From Apus apus (Eukaryota; Chordata; Aves; Apodiformes; Apodidae), in the NCBI RefSeq assembly GCF_020740795.1, contig NC_067295.1:3844501-3908500 (forward strand): 64,000 bases of DNA, read 5' to 3'. The notes under the pieces were generated by a model that was not told where the DNA came from, did not search any database, and worked only from the letters and a program-made list of their open reading frames with translations. A program made the translations under genes and the position numbers. Below, in pieces: positions 34,985-48,800 of this stretch (position 1 is the first letter of the stretch; each line of letters opens with the position of its first letter).

Positions 34985-37900
34985 AGTACTTATCACAACA
35001 CAGATTTAATTTCTTAGGCAGTTATAAAATTACAAAGAGCGATGGGCTAGCAGTGAGAGCCAGACACTTGGTGAGATGGAATGTTAGACAGATTTGTCCA
35101 CTTATCAACACAGATATCAGAGTAAGTGAGCACTCCAGGATGCAGGTGTTTGGGTTTTGTGGTTTTCTTCCAGGTGAGGAAGCAAATGCAAGAGCAAATA
35201 GATCCAGGTAGACAAAGGGTTGAGTCGATACCCCACAGAAACCCAGAGCTACAGGTTTGGAAACAACTCCCCACTCCTGAAAAATGAGTTGGGACACATG
35301 CAAAGGCAGAGCAGGGGGAGTTGGTGCACACAGGGCTGCAGCCACATGGACCTGGAACCAGCACAACTGGAGCTGTTTGCAAGCCAGATTAAAAAGTTCT
35401 TGTCTGTTCCTTTCAAGGCAGTGCAAAATGAGATTGGCTGATTTGAAGCGGGTTAAAATGAAGACATGTTATAGTCAGAAAAACAGGAATTTGCTGAATT
35501 CCTTTGGTTGTGTAACTGGAATCTGAGAAGATCTGTTTACAGTCAGAGCCATGAGTTCCTCACTGCAAGCCTTTCATGCTACAGCACAGATTCCAGAAAA
35601 ATAAAGGCCTGCTCTGGACATGTGCAGAAGTCACTCTGCTTTGCTCTCAGATGTTAACAGGTTAAATCAAGGTGACTGTTAGCCAGGACAGCTGGAGCAC
35701 AGAATATGACTTTCCAACCCTCTGCAGCAATTAATCCCCACTCATGCTTTGGACAAAGACTCTTGTCACTCTGCAAACAGCAGTGGAGCATCTGCACACA
35801 CAAATGATACACTGAATAGCTCCACATCCTGCAAGAAAGAAATTCTACTGTTTTACAGCATGTTTCTTTGGTGCTAATGCCATTATTAGGGCCAGGAAAG
35901 CACAGCCTGGGATGTAACACACATGGCTCTGCTGATCAGCTTCTCAGGGCTCTATGTTAACCTGCTCCCCAAGCTGGCTGCTCTGCAGCTCATTCCTCCC
36001 TTTTTCCCATTAGACAGAGGCCAGACACGTTTCCTCTGTGGAGACACCTCTTATCCCATGAAGAGCCTGCTCAGATATTTATTTGCATTCGGGCAGACTT
36101 GAAAAGCCACCACCTCTGCCCCCAACCTCTGTAGAAACAGGCCCAAGAAACTCACTCGTGTAGGACCTGAAACAGCAAGGAACACACACCTGGTCCCAGA
36201 GGCAGCATTTGCTCCAACGTCTGGCTGAACAGGGCTTCAGAAGAAACAGCTTTCACTAACCTCTTCAGGCTTTTTACTTCCTCCTCCTCCTCTGCCAGGC
36301 CCAGCCTTTTAACTGCTAGATTTGTATCTATCACTTGTATTTTGGAAACAATGACTTATGAGTCTGAAGCAGATAAAAGCTTTCTGCCTCAGAACCAGCA
36401 ACACAAAGTATGGCCAACAGACAGACGGGGAGTATGTACACTCGGGACCGATTTGCACATCAAGAGAAACAGCTCCTTCCCTGCAGTACTCACTGGGAAC
36501 AGCTCCCACTGCAATCTAAGACCTGAGTTTAGGATTCTAAATGTATATGTACTCCCCCTTCCCCAGCTTTGGTTGTTTCTGTTGCCTATCTCTGCCTCCA
36601 GCCCTCCACAGTTACAAAAGCTGTCAAGAAGTGCAGGCTGTACTGAAGAGAGACACACAGAGTCACAGAACAAACACTGTCCTTCCAAGGAAGCTCAAGC
36701 TAAAAGGAGAGGGGCTGTACAGGTGTCCCCACATCCTAGGACTACAAGGCCATGGCCACAGCACAGGGCTAGAGCCTCCCTGACTCACCCTGAGGGCCCA
36801 GGGTTGCTAGACCATCAGAACAGAGACGTTCAGACACCACTTGCTCCACAGAGCACTACAGTGCCATCAGATGCTCCATCCTCAGGTGGGGATGCTGCTG
36901 CCAACAGCATTCCTGGGATGTTGGAGGAAAAACAAATACATCTTTGTGTCATTGGGATGAAAACTCAACCTGAAAGGCTTCTAACTTTGGTAGCACACCA
37001 CTACAGGGTGGTTACTGAGGGCCCAAGGCCATCAGAGGAAACGGTATTAGTCATATTTTATCTGAGAAACTTCATATCCTCATGCAAGTTAAGACTAGCT
37101 GTCACCAACCTCAAAGACACTGTCAGTGGGGACCAGGAAGCACCTGCCCCACCCTACTAGCATCATGCTGGTCACTAACCCCACAATATTAACACTTTTG
37201 CTCTCTAAAACGATTCTCCCTGTCGCAAAACCAACATGATTGATAACTTGAACTGGCTTCCAGCTCCCACTTCAGAGTGAACCAAACAGGGCACAGCCAT
37301 TCAGCAGTCAGGGTGTGGTGCAGGAACACACCCCAGCACATGGGAGACACAGTGAATGTGGGATCACCAACTCACCCATCAAAGATCAGGTGTTTTAGTT
37401 AATAAGGGGATAAATTAGCACAATAAATGTCCCAAGTAGCAGTAAATTTAGTGCTAAAGGGGTACAGCTTACTGTGTAACGTGGCCTTTGCTGCACTCTG
37501 TAGAGTTGGAAACCTGTGCTTAGCAGACCTGTGCTGCTTGTGGAGTTCAGGCCAAGGCTCCAGATCTGTCACCACGAATGTCACCAGCTTTACTCTGGAA
37601 TGAACACACATCTGACAGCTCCTGGGAGGTTCAGTTTGCCAGCAGAGCTTACTGAGCTTGTATTTCCTTGGAGACTTGTATTTTACTCTGCAGTTGTGAG
37701 CTCCACAGCAAAGCTGATGGCATTTGCAGTAAAATCAAAGAATTCTAGACCATAGGATTTAGCTGTCAGCCAGAGCTCAAAGTCGAGACTAAGTGAGACT
37801 TGAGCACAGCTCAGTGGTTGCTTTCAATGTGCTGGGTTCTGGAAAGGACACCACAAGCCACTGCAACCAAGCACTTAGGGCAGTCAGGGGCTTCCAGGGA

Positions 37901-39736
37901 ATAAACAAACCTGATCCCTGCTCTTCCACATGTCCTCAGACAACATCTTCCACATACATGGGCCAACAGCAGCCTCACTGACACAGCCCCTCTTGGCAGG
38001 GGCTACCACCATCTTCTGCACTTTCAGAGTAAGGGAAAGCCCACCTGCCCACACAGGTCTCTGGGGACAAATACCACTGCCAGCTACTGCTTGAGAGAAG
38101 ACTTGTTAACACCACCAAACCCTAAAAGCACATCACTGTCTGGTTGTGATAAGGAGTTCACACACAGCTGGAGTCCTCAGCTTCAGTCCTCCTCTCAAGA
38201 TCTGCCATTTCCCTGCCTTTATTTTCAGTTCTTTGAAAGCAGTCCTAGAGGAAAGGGAAGCAACCCACACTGCTACACAAAAGGCCAAACAGGTTCATTT
38301 TGGCAAAGGAAAGTAACAATCACCAAGTACTTAGCTAATCACTTGCTCACTAACTGTTACCCAAGACTTAAGAGAAGGCACAATACAACCCTAAAAATAG
38401 TCAGTAGCACTGCTCAGCCTTGGAAAGCCTGAGCCAGGGTCAGGGCAGTTAGGGATGTATTCCAAAACTGCCAAAGAGACAACCAGTCCTTGGAGCATAT
38501 CATAAGAGGTACTCTGATGAAAGGGGACATAAAAAAAAAAAATCATAAAAAAAGGAAAGCACTGTTATCCAGCAGAAGAGAACCCAGAAGAAAATTCATC
38601 TTTCAAAATCATTTATATTTACAGCACTATCTGGAAAAAAAATCATGAACCTGCACTACTAGAGCAGTACAACCAGCCCCAGCCTGAAGAGAAGCAAGAA
38701 TTGAGAGCTCTGCCTTCCAGCTGAGAACCTTAGAGCTGTTTAAAGAGTGAGGCTGCCATACTCTACAGGAACTTCCATCCAGCCTGACATGATCCTTGCT
38801 TTGGATAATTTTTGAATTTAACAAAAAAAGTGTAAAAAAAGGTTATTGCTGCTCTGCCAAGGAAATAAGACAACCTACAGGAGAGAAAGAAAGTGCATTC
38901 CAAGTTTTCTCTAAAAAAAACCAACCCAACAACAAAACACCTCACAAACTTATCAGCCACTATGGGCTGTAGACACCCAAGTACTAAAGGTGTACAAACA
39001 GCCTCCAGCAAGTCCTCCTAGCTTGCTTCCTGCAGCAGCTCCTTTTCTTCCCTGTAAAGGCACTTTCTATATTCTATATCCTATATCCTTATGCAGGGAA
39101 ACACTTTCAGTTTTCCATCCCAACAAACAGAACAGTCCCACAAATACACAACATTCAGAAGGAATTTTAATTAACAAAATGGTCCAGGAAAGGGGAGGGA
39201 GAACCAAAAAAACCAGGCCATTGCATTTGAAAGGTTGCATGTCAGTCACTAGGTATGCCTGCAAGCCCATGCACAGGAAACCATTTGGACCTTTGTCAGT
39301 GCAGAACCAGTCTCAGCTTCCAGAACCACTTCTTGACTCCTTCCTTATATAAGCTAAATATTATATACATATATAAAAAAAATACAAACTTGAGTTTGCT
39401 ATAAAGTGGCTTCTCTCTCTCCCCCTCCTATGCTTGCTTGGCACATGAAGGCATGCAAAGCTAGTAGGCTCTGAGGGCTGCACAAACAGCAGGTTTTGGC
39501 AACAAAAAAAATAAACACAGCTAAAATAGATAAGCAAGATTAAAAGCCACTGAATTGAAAACCATATATTTTTTCCAATTGTATAGAATTAGAACTACAG
39601 CTATGACTTAAAACTGTAAGAGTCTGTCATCCTCTCTCCCAACTCATGTCAAAGTTCATAGCAGCATAACACGAGATTCCTCAAGAGACATCAAGCCAGT
39701 GTTCTCTGCTTCAGGAGTGAGTTCACAGGTCAAGGT
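34985..39736 (-). other. WIPI2: WIPI2 3' UTR, candidate extent
   Basis: Read on the - strand there is an ATTAAA near 35008-35003, followed by TGTGTTGTGATAAG and TTTGTGT, a good GU-rich downstream element. An AATAAA lies further on at 34006-34001. The UTR could therefore be about 4.7 or 5.7 kb, or shorter if an internal signal is used. No other gene was seen here. Confidence 0.45.
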
Positions 39737-39849
39737 TCAGTCCGTCCGAAGGATCATGGGAGGATGCTCACTGTCTTCATCCAATCTAAGTGAGTTGGTT
39801 TCATCTTCCAGGCAAACTCCACCCACAGCACCCAGGTCATCCGTATAGG
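39737..39849 (-). CDS. WIPI2: WIPI2 last coding exon and stop
   Basis: 113 bp; acceptor CTCCAG; stop TGA at 39739-39737. It encodes [20 protein letters not shown] and [16 protein letters not shown], the acidic C-terminal tail. Confidence 0.96.
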
Positions 39850-42800
39850 CTGGAGAGAAAGGAACAAGTAGTTGGGGGATCAGCAGCACAAACTAAGGTT
39901 TGGATTCAAGGTGAATGATTCGAGCTGAAGTGGCAGATACGACTTGCAACGGTTTCACTGCCGCCCCATGTTTGCTTTTATGATGACTGTGATTCTCCCA
40001 GCCAAGACCAGTTTATGATCACAACTGAACTGCTCTGCACATGTACAACACCTGCTTGTGCTTTGGGCTGGCTGATGTTCTTCTTAATCTCCACCCATGC
40101 GTTACAACTGCAACTGCAGCAGTGCTGCTACACGTGCAGACTTCCAGGCTGTCCTTCCTGTGCAGTTGAAGAGCTGACCTGAGTACCACACAAAGATGGT
40201 AGAAGCTCCACTAGGAGAGCTGCAGCATTAACCAAATTCTCATCCTCTCAATTTAACAGAGCACCAAATCAGGCTAAATGGTCACTGTTCCCATAAAGGA
40301 ATGACAGGAGCACATATCAACCTTGTTAACAAAAGGTGGGCTATAATTCAGACACTTTGCATGGGGTCTGGATGCAGAACTCCTGTATGAAACAATCTTG
40401 TTGGGGCATCTCAAGAACTGTTTGGCAAGCACTGCAACTACCACTACAATAATCAACCACAATCTGAGACAAAGTTCTACTCAGAAAGTAGCAAAGACCA
40501 GTGATCCATCTACAGGAGGCTACTGTACATCACAAGTGCTCTTTTCCTACTGCTCACCCATGCTCCACATCACACCTGCAGTTACGAGCAGCTCAGTGTT
40601 GCAGCAGATGAGCTCGGGCAGCCATCTAGAATGAAGCAATAGACAGAGGTGCTCTCTGCCCCGTGTCCAGCCTTCTCCTTACCATGCCTTGTGGGTGAGG
40701 AAGGCACGTATGTACCTTTAGTCACAGCAGCACTGTAGGTCTGTGCTACCAAGGGCCGATCGTGGGATGCGGACTCCAGAATTTCGTTGGCTGGCTCCAT
40801 ACTGCCATCCAGCCTGCCAAACAGAGAGGGGTTAGCTGGAGAGGAGACCTGCTGGGCACAGCACAGCTTTAGTTGACAGCTGTAGAGGAGTATCTCATCA
40901 GATGAGCAAGAATAATGCATACACACATGGAACAGGAAGAACTTGGTCCCTCCATTCCAGAGGACTGGCGAGAAGGCATCTAACAACACTTTGTATTTAA
41001 CACCGAAGACACAACAGGGACATGTTTGCCTCTGACATGGCAACAGGATCTAAATCCTATTGGCTGGTGCTAGGAAAAGAGACTCAGAACAAGAGGGCAT
41101 GACTGAAAAAAACCACCATTCCCATCAGCAATACGACAGATTGTCTCTTGAGCTCTATTGACAACAGCAGCAGTTGTTTCACGCACATATACTAGAAAAT
41201 CCTCCAGATGAAGGTATGAGAGCATTTCAGAAATTAAAAACTTGATAAAAACTTGCTTCTCTCTGAGATTCATCTACAAGTCAAACCAGAGGTCATACCT
41301 TAAAACGTTCAGATAAAGGGATGGTTTTTTGACCAGTATTATAGATTAATCAAAGCTGCAAACCTGAATTATCATGGCGAGTTATTTGCTTTAATTCCAT
41401 GACTGACCAGCTAAGCAATCCCACTGCCCTGGCTTCTCCTGCCAAACCTGACTATAAAATAACACCTTATCTTACTTTCTTTAAGTGCTCTACAGTACTG
41501 CTACAGAACATTAGTTGACTGGCTTGTAAGCAAGGAAGTTTATTAGGAACACAGATAAATTCAAAGGCCAGATTCCCCTCTGTGAAGTCAGGGTAACATC
41601 TCCCCCTCTCATCTCTGGAGTTGCTTCATTTATTGATGAAGAGGATGGTGTCAAATGTTTCAAGTTCTTGTTTAAGTAACTGAACTCAAAACTGCCAAGT
41701 GGGAGGGAACAGGATCACACAGTTCACAGTGATAGATCCTTCTCTGCAATCAGTGTTTAGTTTCTGCTGGTAGAGCAGTGCTCAGGGTACTGGATACTAA
41801 GGAGGAAGGCACAGGGGGATTCTGAGGTTACTTGTTCACCTCAGAGGTCTGGAAAAAGATTGGTTTAAAAAAATGAAGTGTTCTAAGACTTTCTGCAGAA
41901 CAGAACTAAATTGAAGAACAAATTGGACTTTGTTGAGAAATAAAATACAACAGCTCCCAGCTAAATGGGACTTACTTGTGCTGCTTCATTAGTGTGCACT
42001 CTCCTCCTTCTTGGGGGTCTAGGTTGTACATGTAGAGATACCCATCAGCAGCTCCCACCAACAAACGAGGGATCTTCTGGATTCTAGAAAGGTTTAGGGG
42101 AGAGCAACAGATGAATCAAAGCTTAAGAATGCACACCCTTCTTCCCATGATTCTAAGTTATTATTTTCTATACTCTTGCTCCTAGACAGGGAATCATAGA
42201 ATCACAGACTGGTTTGGGTTGGAAGAGACCTTAGAGATCATCTATTTCCAACCCCCCTGCATGGGCAGGGGCACCTCCCACTAGACCAGGCTGCTCCAAG
42301 CCCCATCCAACCTGCCCTTGAACACTGCCAGGGATGGGGCAGCCACAGCTTCCCTGGGCAACCTAGGCCAGGGTCTCACCAGCCTCACACTAAAGAATTT
42401 CCTCCTAATGTCTTACCTAAATGTCCCCTCTTCCAGTCTTGATCCCTTACCCCTTGTCCTTTCTCTACAAGCCCTTGTAAAAAAGTCCCTCCCCAGTTTT
42501 CCTGTGGCCCCATTTGGGCACTGAAGGCCACTAGGAGGTCCCCCTGGAGCCCTCTCTTCTCCAGGCTGAACACCCCCAACTCTCTCAGCCTGTCTGTGGA
42601 GGAGAGGTGCATTGTTAACAGCACCCAGGAAAGAACTGTCCATAAAAAAAATAAGGCAGAATCAAGCAACTCACATATAACCCAATAAAATATATTCAGA
42701 AGTTACCATCCTTTTTCCAAGCTCAGTGCAACTCCAGAGACAAATATCCTAACGGGAAGTACTTACTTCTTTCAGAAATGTTACAAGGCATAATTATTGC

Positions 42801-45800
42801 TTCAAGGGTGCTTTGAGATCAGAGGAGTGAAAGTACAGACATGAAGTCAATTTAGCATAAAAACTATAAAATCCCCACAAAACAAGTTTACAGCCAACCC
42901 AGTTTATTGCTTTGGTAGCTGTGCCAAATGGGGCCTGCCTTTTGTGAAGACAGAATAAAGATTAGACTAGTCCTCAAAAATAAGTTTAATGAATGCTATG
43001 TTGTTAGAGACAAGAGGAATATGAACTGGCTCTCAAAGCCTTCTTGAATGGTTAGTCTGGATTGCCTAACTTTGCAATTCACTAACAACAAACAGCATCA
43101 CTCCCCCTGGCACTAATGGAAACAAGTGCCATAAGCCCATGGGGCTGTTCTCATCATTTTTCTTTCAAAATTAAGAGACATCTTTAACCAAAACTCAGAA
43201 ATAGTCTGTTCTCATCTAATATTTATGACACCTTTCCTTCCTCCCCTCACAGGACTGTGAGGTGCTAGCCCTAACACATTGCTCTGAAACACGAAGAGGC
43301 TTTGAAATTATTACAGGTGATCACTGCTCTCTGCACTACCCACTCTGCTGGAGCTGGGGTTATGTTCTACAGAGCCAGCCTCTCCACACCCCAAGGTGGC
43401 ACTCCAGAGGGTGAGGAATGCAAACTCCATTTCTCTACTCACGTGGCAAGTGCACAGATGTTTTTGTGCCCACAGAAGGGCAGGCGGACTGTAGCAAAGG
43501 CTCTGCCCTGGTTGAACATTTCTGTGACTTGAGAGGGCAGGTAGCTGGTTGAGGCCATCAGCACTTTTCCAAAGTAACCTGTCCAGGTTGTAGGCTCTTC
43601 CTGAGGTCTACAAGTCAAAAGAAAAAAACAAAAAGTGACTGACCTTGCCTTCACATGAGAGAGAAAGGTGTGTAAACACTTTGAAACTTCTCTGTTTTTC
43701 AATAGATTAAGCAGCTATTTGTTTCTCTTCAGAAATAACTAATACCCTTGAGAACTCTAATGCACTGTTTATGCTACAGGGTACAATGTGTCCTACAATA
43801 CCCTCAGCCTGTTATTTAAGCATGTTTGATTGTAAACTGATGTGTCTGCTTATAAAACTGCATTTTGTAAGGTTCATTATACAAGAGCAAGATCTACTGG
43901 TAAGTGCTACACTTCAAGATTTGATTCACCTGATTATCACTAAGCAAGTAATTGTTTCCAACAACTTTCACAGAAAGGTAAGACTGTCCTCTCAAATCAT
44001 AAATATGAACATTTTACAACTTGGTGCCTTTTAAAGCCCTGTGTTGAGATAGCTCTTCCCACATGGATGTCAGTAGAGGAAAATTGTAACTGAAGATGTT
44101 AGAACTGCTTCATGTTCCTCTGCCAAGAATGGACAATTTCTCTTGGGCAGAAAAAAATCTTTTCACTGGGAAAACAGTACACAGCTCAGCTGCTGATTCC
44201 TAAGTAACTCCTTATGCCCTTTACTTTGCAGAAGCATTCTAAGAGAAGTCTGTCCACACTTTGGAGAGTTTATTCTGTTGAGTCTAATAAATGTTAAAGC
44301 CTTTTCCTTGAAAAAAAAATAAATCTAAAGCACCTCTGAAACCTACTTTTCTTTCACAGTCTCAAGTTTGAAGATGTGCACTGTCTCTGTGTTACTGGAT
44401 GCAGACAGAAACATGCCATCCATGCTGAAGGCCAACGAACAGATGCTCACACACCTGGGGGGAAAAGAAAACAGAAAACAATTAAGCATTATTTTTTACA
44501 TTCTAGTACTTCACCAACTGGTGTAAGAAGAAAGCTAGTGTTAACTAATTCATGGGAATTGACTTAAATCAAAATATTACTGCTCCATTTTGGCAGGCAG
44601 GAGTCTTTCTGTACATTCACCACTAAGGAGCTCCATAATGTTCACAGGAGCTGCACTGTGAGAGCTGGGAGGAACTGGGCTGCATGGCAGACTCATCTGC
44701 TCTTCTCCTGCCAGTTACTGCAGGTGACTCAAAATTAAGCCAAATTATTTGGCTTTATTACTAGTTAAGCAGATTTCTCAGTCATCACTGCTTCACAAAG
44801 AAGTAAAAAGAGAAGCTCCATAATAAGCATTCTGAATTCTCTGATACCTTCTTAAAGCACTATAAGAGCAAGATCCCCATTCATGAGGTTCCACTCTGAT
44901 GCACACCAGATACTGGAGCAAATTAGTGACAACCTGAACTCAGTCTTACCTCTGTATAAAGTACAGTGGAACTACAGGGTTACTACTACCACAAATCATA
45001 GCATCATTTCACAGTGGCTATCAACGATCACAGCACTAAGAGGATTTAGAAGAGAGCAAGAATATTAGATGAACTGCCTCCAATTGCCATAAGAATACAA
45101 TCTATCTTACAAAAGGTGACCCACTTTAAACAAGTTCCCTCACCAATCAATTTTTTAAAAGGCAAGAAAGAGTATAATTCTGACAGGATTGATTTGTAGA
45201 ACAGTCAGGTCCAAAGGAGTGAAATTAGAAGACATTCAGGTCGAAACTCTTAAGTGTACAGACAGGGATGAAGATGGAAATAGGCAAAAATCAGGGTGCC
45301 AGCTCAATTGCAGAACATACTGGAGATCCACCATAAGCTATGAGCTTCAGATAATTATTAGCCCAGTAGAACTTTACCTCTTCACACCCCTTCGGAATTC
45401 AAAGAGTTTCTGTCCCTCTGGAATGGAAAACACCCTTATTACTGTCCCCTGTAAAGAAAAAAAACAAAACAGCAACTGAAGTTTTCATTTCAAGTTCGTT
45501 CATTGTGTGTTAGCTCTAGTACAACCGCAACCAGCAAACCATTGTGCTGTTAATTTATTGCCATTGATGCACACCACACTCCAGCATGAAATATTTATGG
45601 AGCTTGCTTGTAGGATGTGTTTGAAGAGTAGGGAAACAACAAGATGTGGGAGTTACTAATGTCAAGAACAAGCCTTACATCAAGAATAGCCCTTTCCTAC
45701 CATACTTCATCATGAAAATGACCACATTAGGTAAGTACCACAAGTACAGTCTCCTGGACGTCTTTGTGCCTTTATCAGATTCAATTTGCTACACCCTTAT

Positions 45801-48800
45801 ATTCTAAGATTATTACTCAAAGAGCAAAAGCTTCAGACTTTCTAATTTACACAATTTGAACAGACAATTTATCTTTGTGTGCCAAAGCCTGGCGAGACAC
45901 TGCTCTCTATTCTGACCTTCACTGTCTTGGTTTCATCAGAAGATAGTGTCAAAACAAGACAAACAGTTTTTAATAAGTATCCTGTACTAAAGGGAGCAAC
46001 ACTCAGAGTATTGCCCTGATCACAGCCAGATTAAAATGTATTTATTTAAATAAACACCATCACACAACATTTTAGAGCACGGAAATTGTGTCAAATATCA
46101 CTAATAGTTCTTAACTTAGATTTGTCATTAGAACTGTAAGCCTTATTTTTTGGCACTTGCACATGGAATTGTGCATGCTTCAAAAGCTTAGAACCAAGTG
46201 TCATTTTTGATCACTGCCAGCCAGTCCCTAAAAAGCCACCCCTTACCTTTTCTGATGCAGTGGCAAGTTTAGCACCACTTGCGTCAAACGCCAGAGCAGC
46301 CAAGGGACTATCATGAGCTGGGATCATATTAGCAGCTCTCTGCAGGAGTGAACCAATAAAACACAATCTTAGTGGAGTACAGGTTAAAAGCTACAGGTTT
46401 GCAGCTTAAGACTGCATGTTTAAGAGCATTCAAGGCAAATATGGTTTTATTTCATGGACAACAGCTTCAATATTTGTTTCAGTAACTGCTAAGTAAAAGG
46501 ACATGGTGTTTTCACTGCAGCTTGTGCATTGAGGGTACAAGCAGCAGAACACTTGACAATTCCAACAGAAATTACTTCCATTTCCTCCACCCATCTGCCC
46601 AACTCATCAAATCCAATATGAGAGTCTGTGTTTTCTTTGTGGATGTTCTGTGGAGCCTGGCTACAGGAGATACTGCCAACTGACACAGAGGAGCCTGGGT
46701 GTCTAGTAATTCCTCTCTCAGCAAGTTAAGTGATTTCCAAAAACTGCCCCTTTAGAAGGGGAAACAGCATTCACAGAGATCCTTACCAGATTGATGGTGT
46801 CAAAGACTTGTACTTCTCCAATAGTTGCACTTCCTGGGTAGGCCAGGTAACAGTTATCATTGTTTATTGATAAAGCACACAACCCTAGAAGGGATGCAGG
46901 AAAAAAAAAAATTAGAAAGAGGCAAATTTCAAAACTTAAACAGCAAAACTTTCTGATTCTGTGCTGGAATATTATGAAGATAACTCAAGTTATCCTCACA
47001 AGGCAGCAAAAGAACAGAACAAGGGTGAGTAGTCTCAGAGCCAACCTGAAACATTTTCGACTATTTAGCATAAATTTTGATAGGAAGCAGAAAAGGAAGA
47101 ATACAAAACACAACACCATAACTGATTAAGAAGTAGAATTGCCCATGTCTGCCTCGACTCCTAAAGCATTAACCTGACAAAGCCTTTAACTACACTAAGT
47201 GCTGTCAAAATCCACTTTGTATCTCCTCTACTTCTTTCCAATACTGCAACATATCCATTCTAGAAGACCAGAATACTTGAAAGATGCCCTTTAAGGCAGA
47301 GTCTCTTAATTGTTTTCAAGAACCTCATCTGGATTGAACGGGTAGGCTCTAAGACAAAACTCACGTATTTAATTATTACTTGTATTTGACAGTGGAATTA
47401 ACAATGCTACAGTTCTCTGTAGGAAACATCACAAACTGACACAAAATGCACTGTTTGGAGTCATGTCAGCTTCTAGTACCATACTTACCTGCAGGATTGG
47501 GAGGTGTCTCCCTGATTGTATGTAATACCTTCATGTCTCGTATGTTGTGTATATAAAGAGACTCTTCCAGACAAACTATCAGCCTCTAGACATGGGAAAG
47601 AGGACAAAATGCTGACATCAGACTGGAGTTTAGATTAATTTATAAATCCTAAACAATTTTGTATCCAAAATGCAGTAGGCACCTTCCGAGAGAAAAGATT
47701 GTACCCACCTGATGGGAAGAAATAAGAGTCTTACAGGAGAGACACAAGACACCTCTTGACAAGACTTCAACAGTTCAACACTACACTGGGTCACTTGAAC
47801 TGACCAGTGCACTTCACTTCTCCCAACCATGCTAGTTCAAATTAATTTAAATGAAAATGGTTTACATTACTAGTTTAAGTCAGTAAGCCAGAAACCTTCA
47901 TCTAAAGCTATTAAATTCTTATTCTGCCCTTAAGCATTACCCCCCTTCCCCCAGGAGGCCAATTCACATATGGAAATCTATTTGGCTAAACAGAAAAAAC
48001 ATGAGCTTTTTTATCCACTTAGAGAGTCTATCACTTAAAATAACTTGTAAGGGGATTTTTCAAAAGAAAAAAACACCTTTGATTAAGTTCTTCAACATCT
48101 GTGGTTGGACTCGATGATCTTGAAGGCCTTTTCCAACCTAAGTGATTCTGTGATTCTGTCTGTGATCTTATTTACAATTTCATAGACTAAATCTGGATGA
48201 CTTCCAACCCCTAAGATTCTATGATTCTATGACTAACAAGATGCTACTTATTTAAAGCTACCTCACTACACCAGAAATCAAGTAAGCCACAGTTTCCTTT
48301 GTGATTTTAAAGAGGAATCCCATCCTCCCACACCTGATTTTGGTGGCAGGGACAGACACTGAAGTGATTTTCTCCTTCAGATGCCATTCTCTCTACTTTG
48401 AATGAACTGGTCAAAGACAGAAAAATCTGTATTTGCAGAAGAACCCCCTAATTACTTAGTAATACAGCAAACTATGGTTGCAGGTGCTTAACTCAAAAAC
48501 TTCACCAATGAGTACTAAGATACCACGTAGAAACTACAGTTGGAAACGTGCAAGTCGATTTCAAACAGCAATTCTGTCACCAAAGGAAGAGACATCAACG
48601 GGCAGAGGAAGTGCCAGAGTAAGACCCACAACCCCTTCCTGTGTGTCCACCTAGTCAAAATGAGTACTCACCTGTCTATTGAGTTTGACAGCCAAAATGG
48701 TGTTGGAGTAACTGTAGTTGCAAATCTCTGTCCCCTTCTTAAAGTGACAAACCTTCAGCTTGCGTGGAGCTTTAAGGCTAACTATGGCCACCAGGCTACT

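Larger units (their letters stand above)
24890..34985. other. Intergenic region between SLC29A4 and WIPI2
   Basis: No gene was found on either strand. It contains a GGATGGACAGAAGAAT minisatellite (25040-25170), GC-rich patches at 25250-25420 and 32630-32830, AT-rich blocks near 28095-28200, 29325-29640 and 30640-30740, a TTTA microsatellite near 30445-30460, a CR1 fragment at 31083-31380 and a degenerate minisatellite at 32290-32655. The remainder looks like single-copy DNA without recognisable content. Confidence 0.6.
40814..48671 (-). other. WIPI2: WIPI2 introns 3-10
   Basis: Introns between the listed exons, 40814-41975, 42084-43442, 43608-44346, 44455-45377, 45449-46246, 46340-46786, 46885-47488 and 47586-48671. 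They carry a CR1 element at 42190-42620 and two CR1 tails at 48098-48234; the rest shows nothing recognisable. Confidence 0.6.
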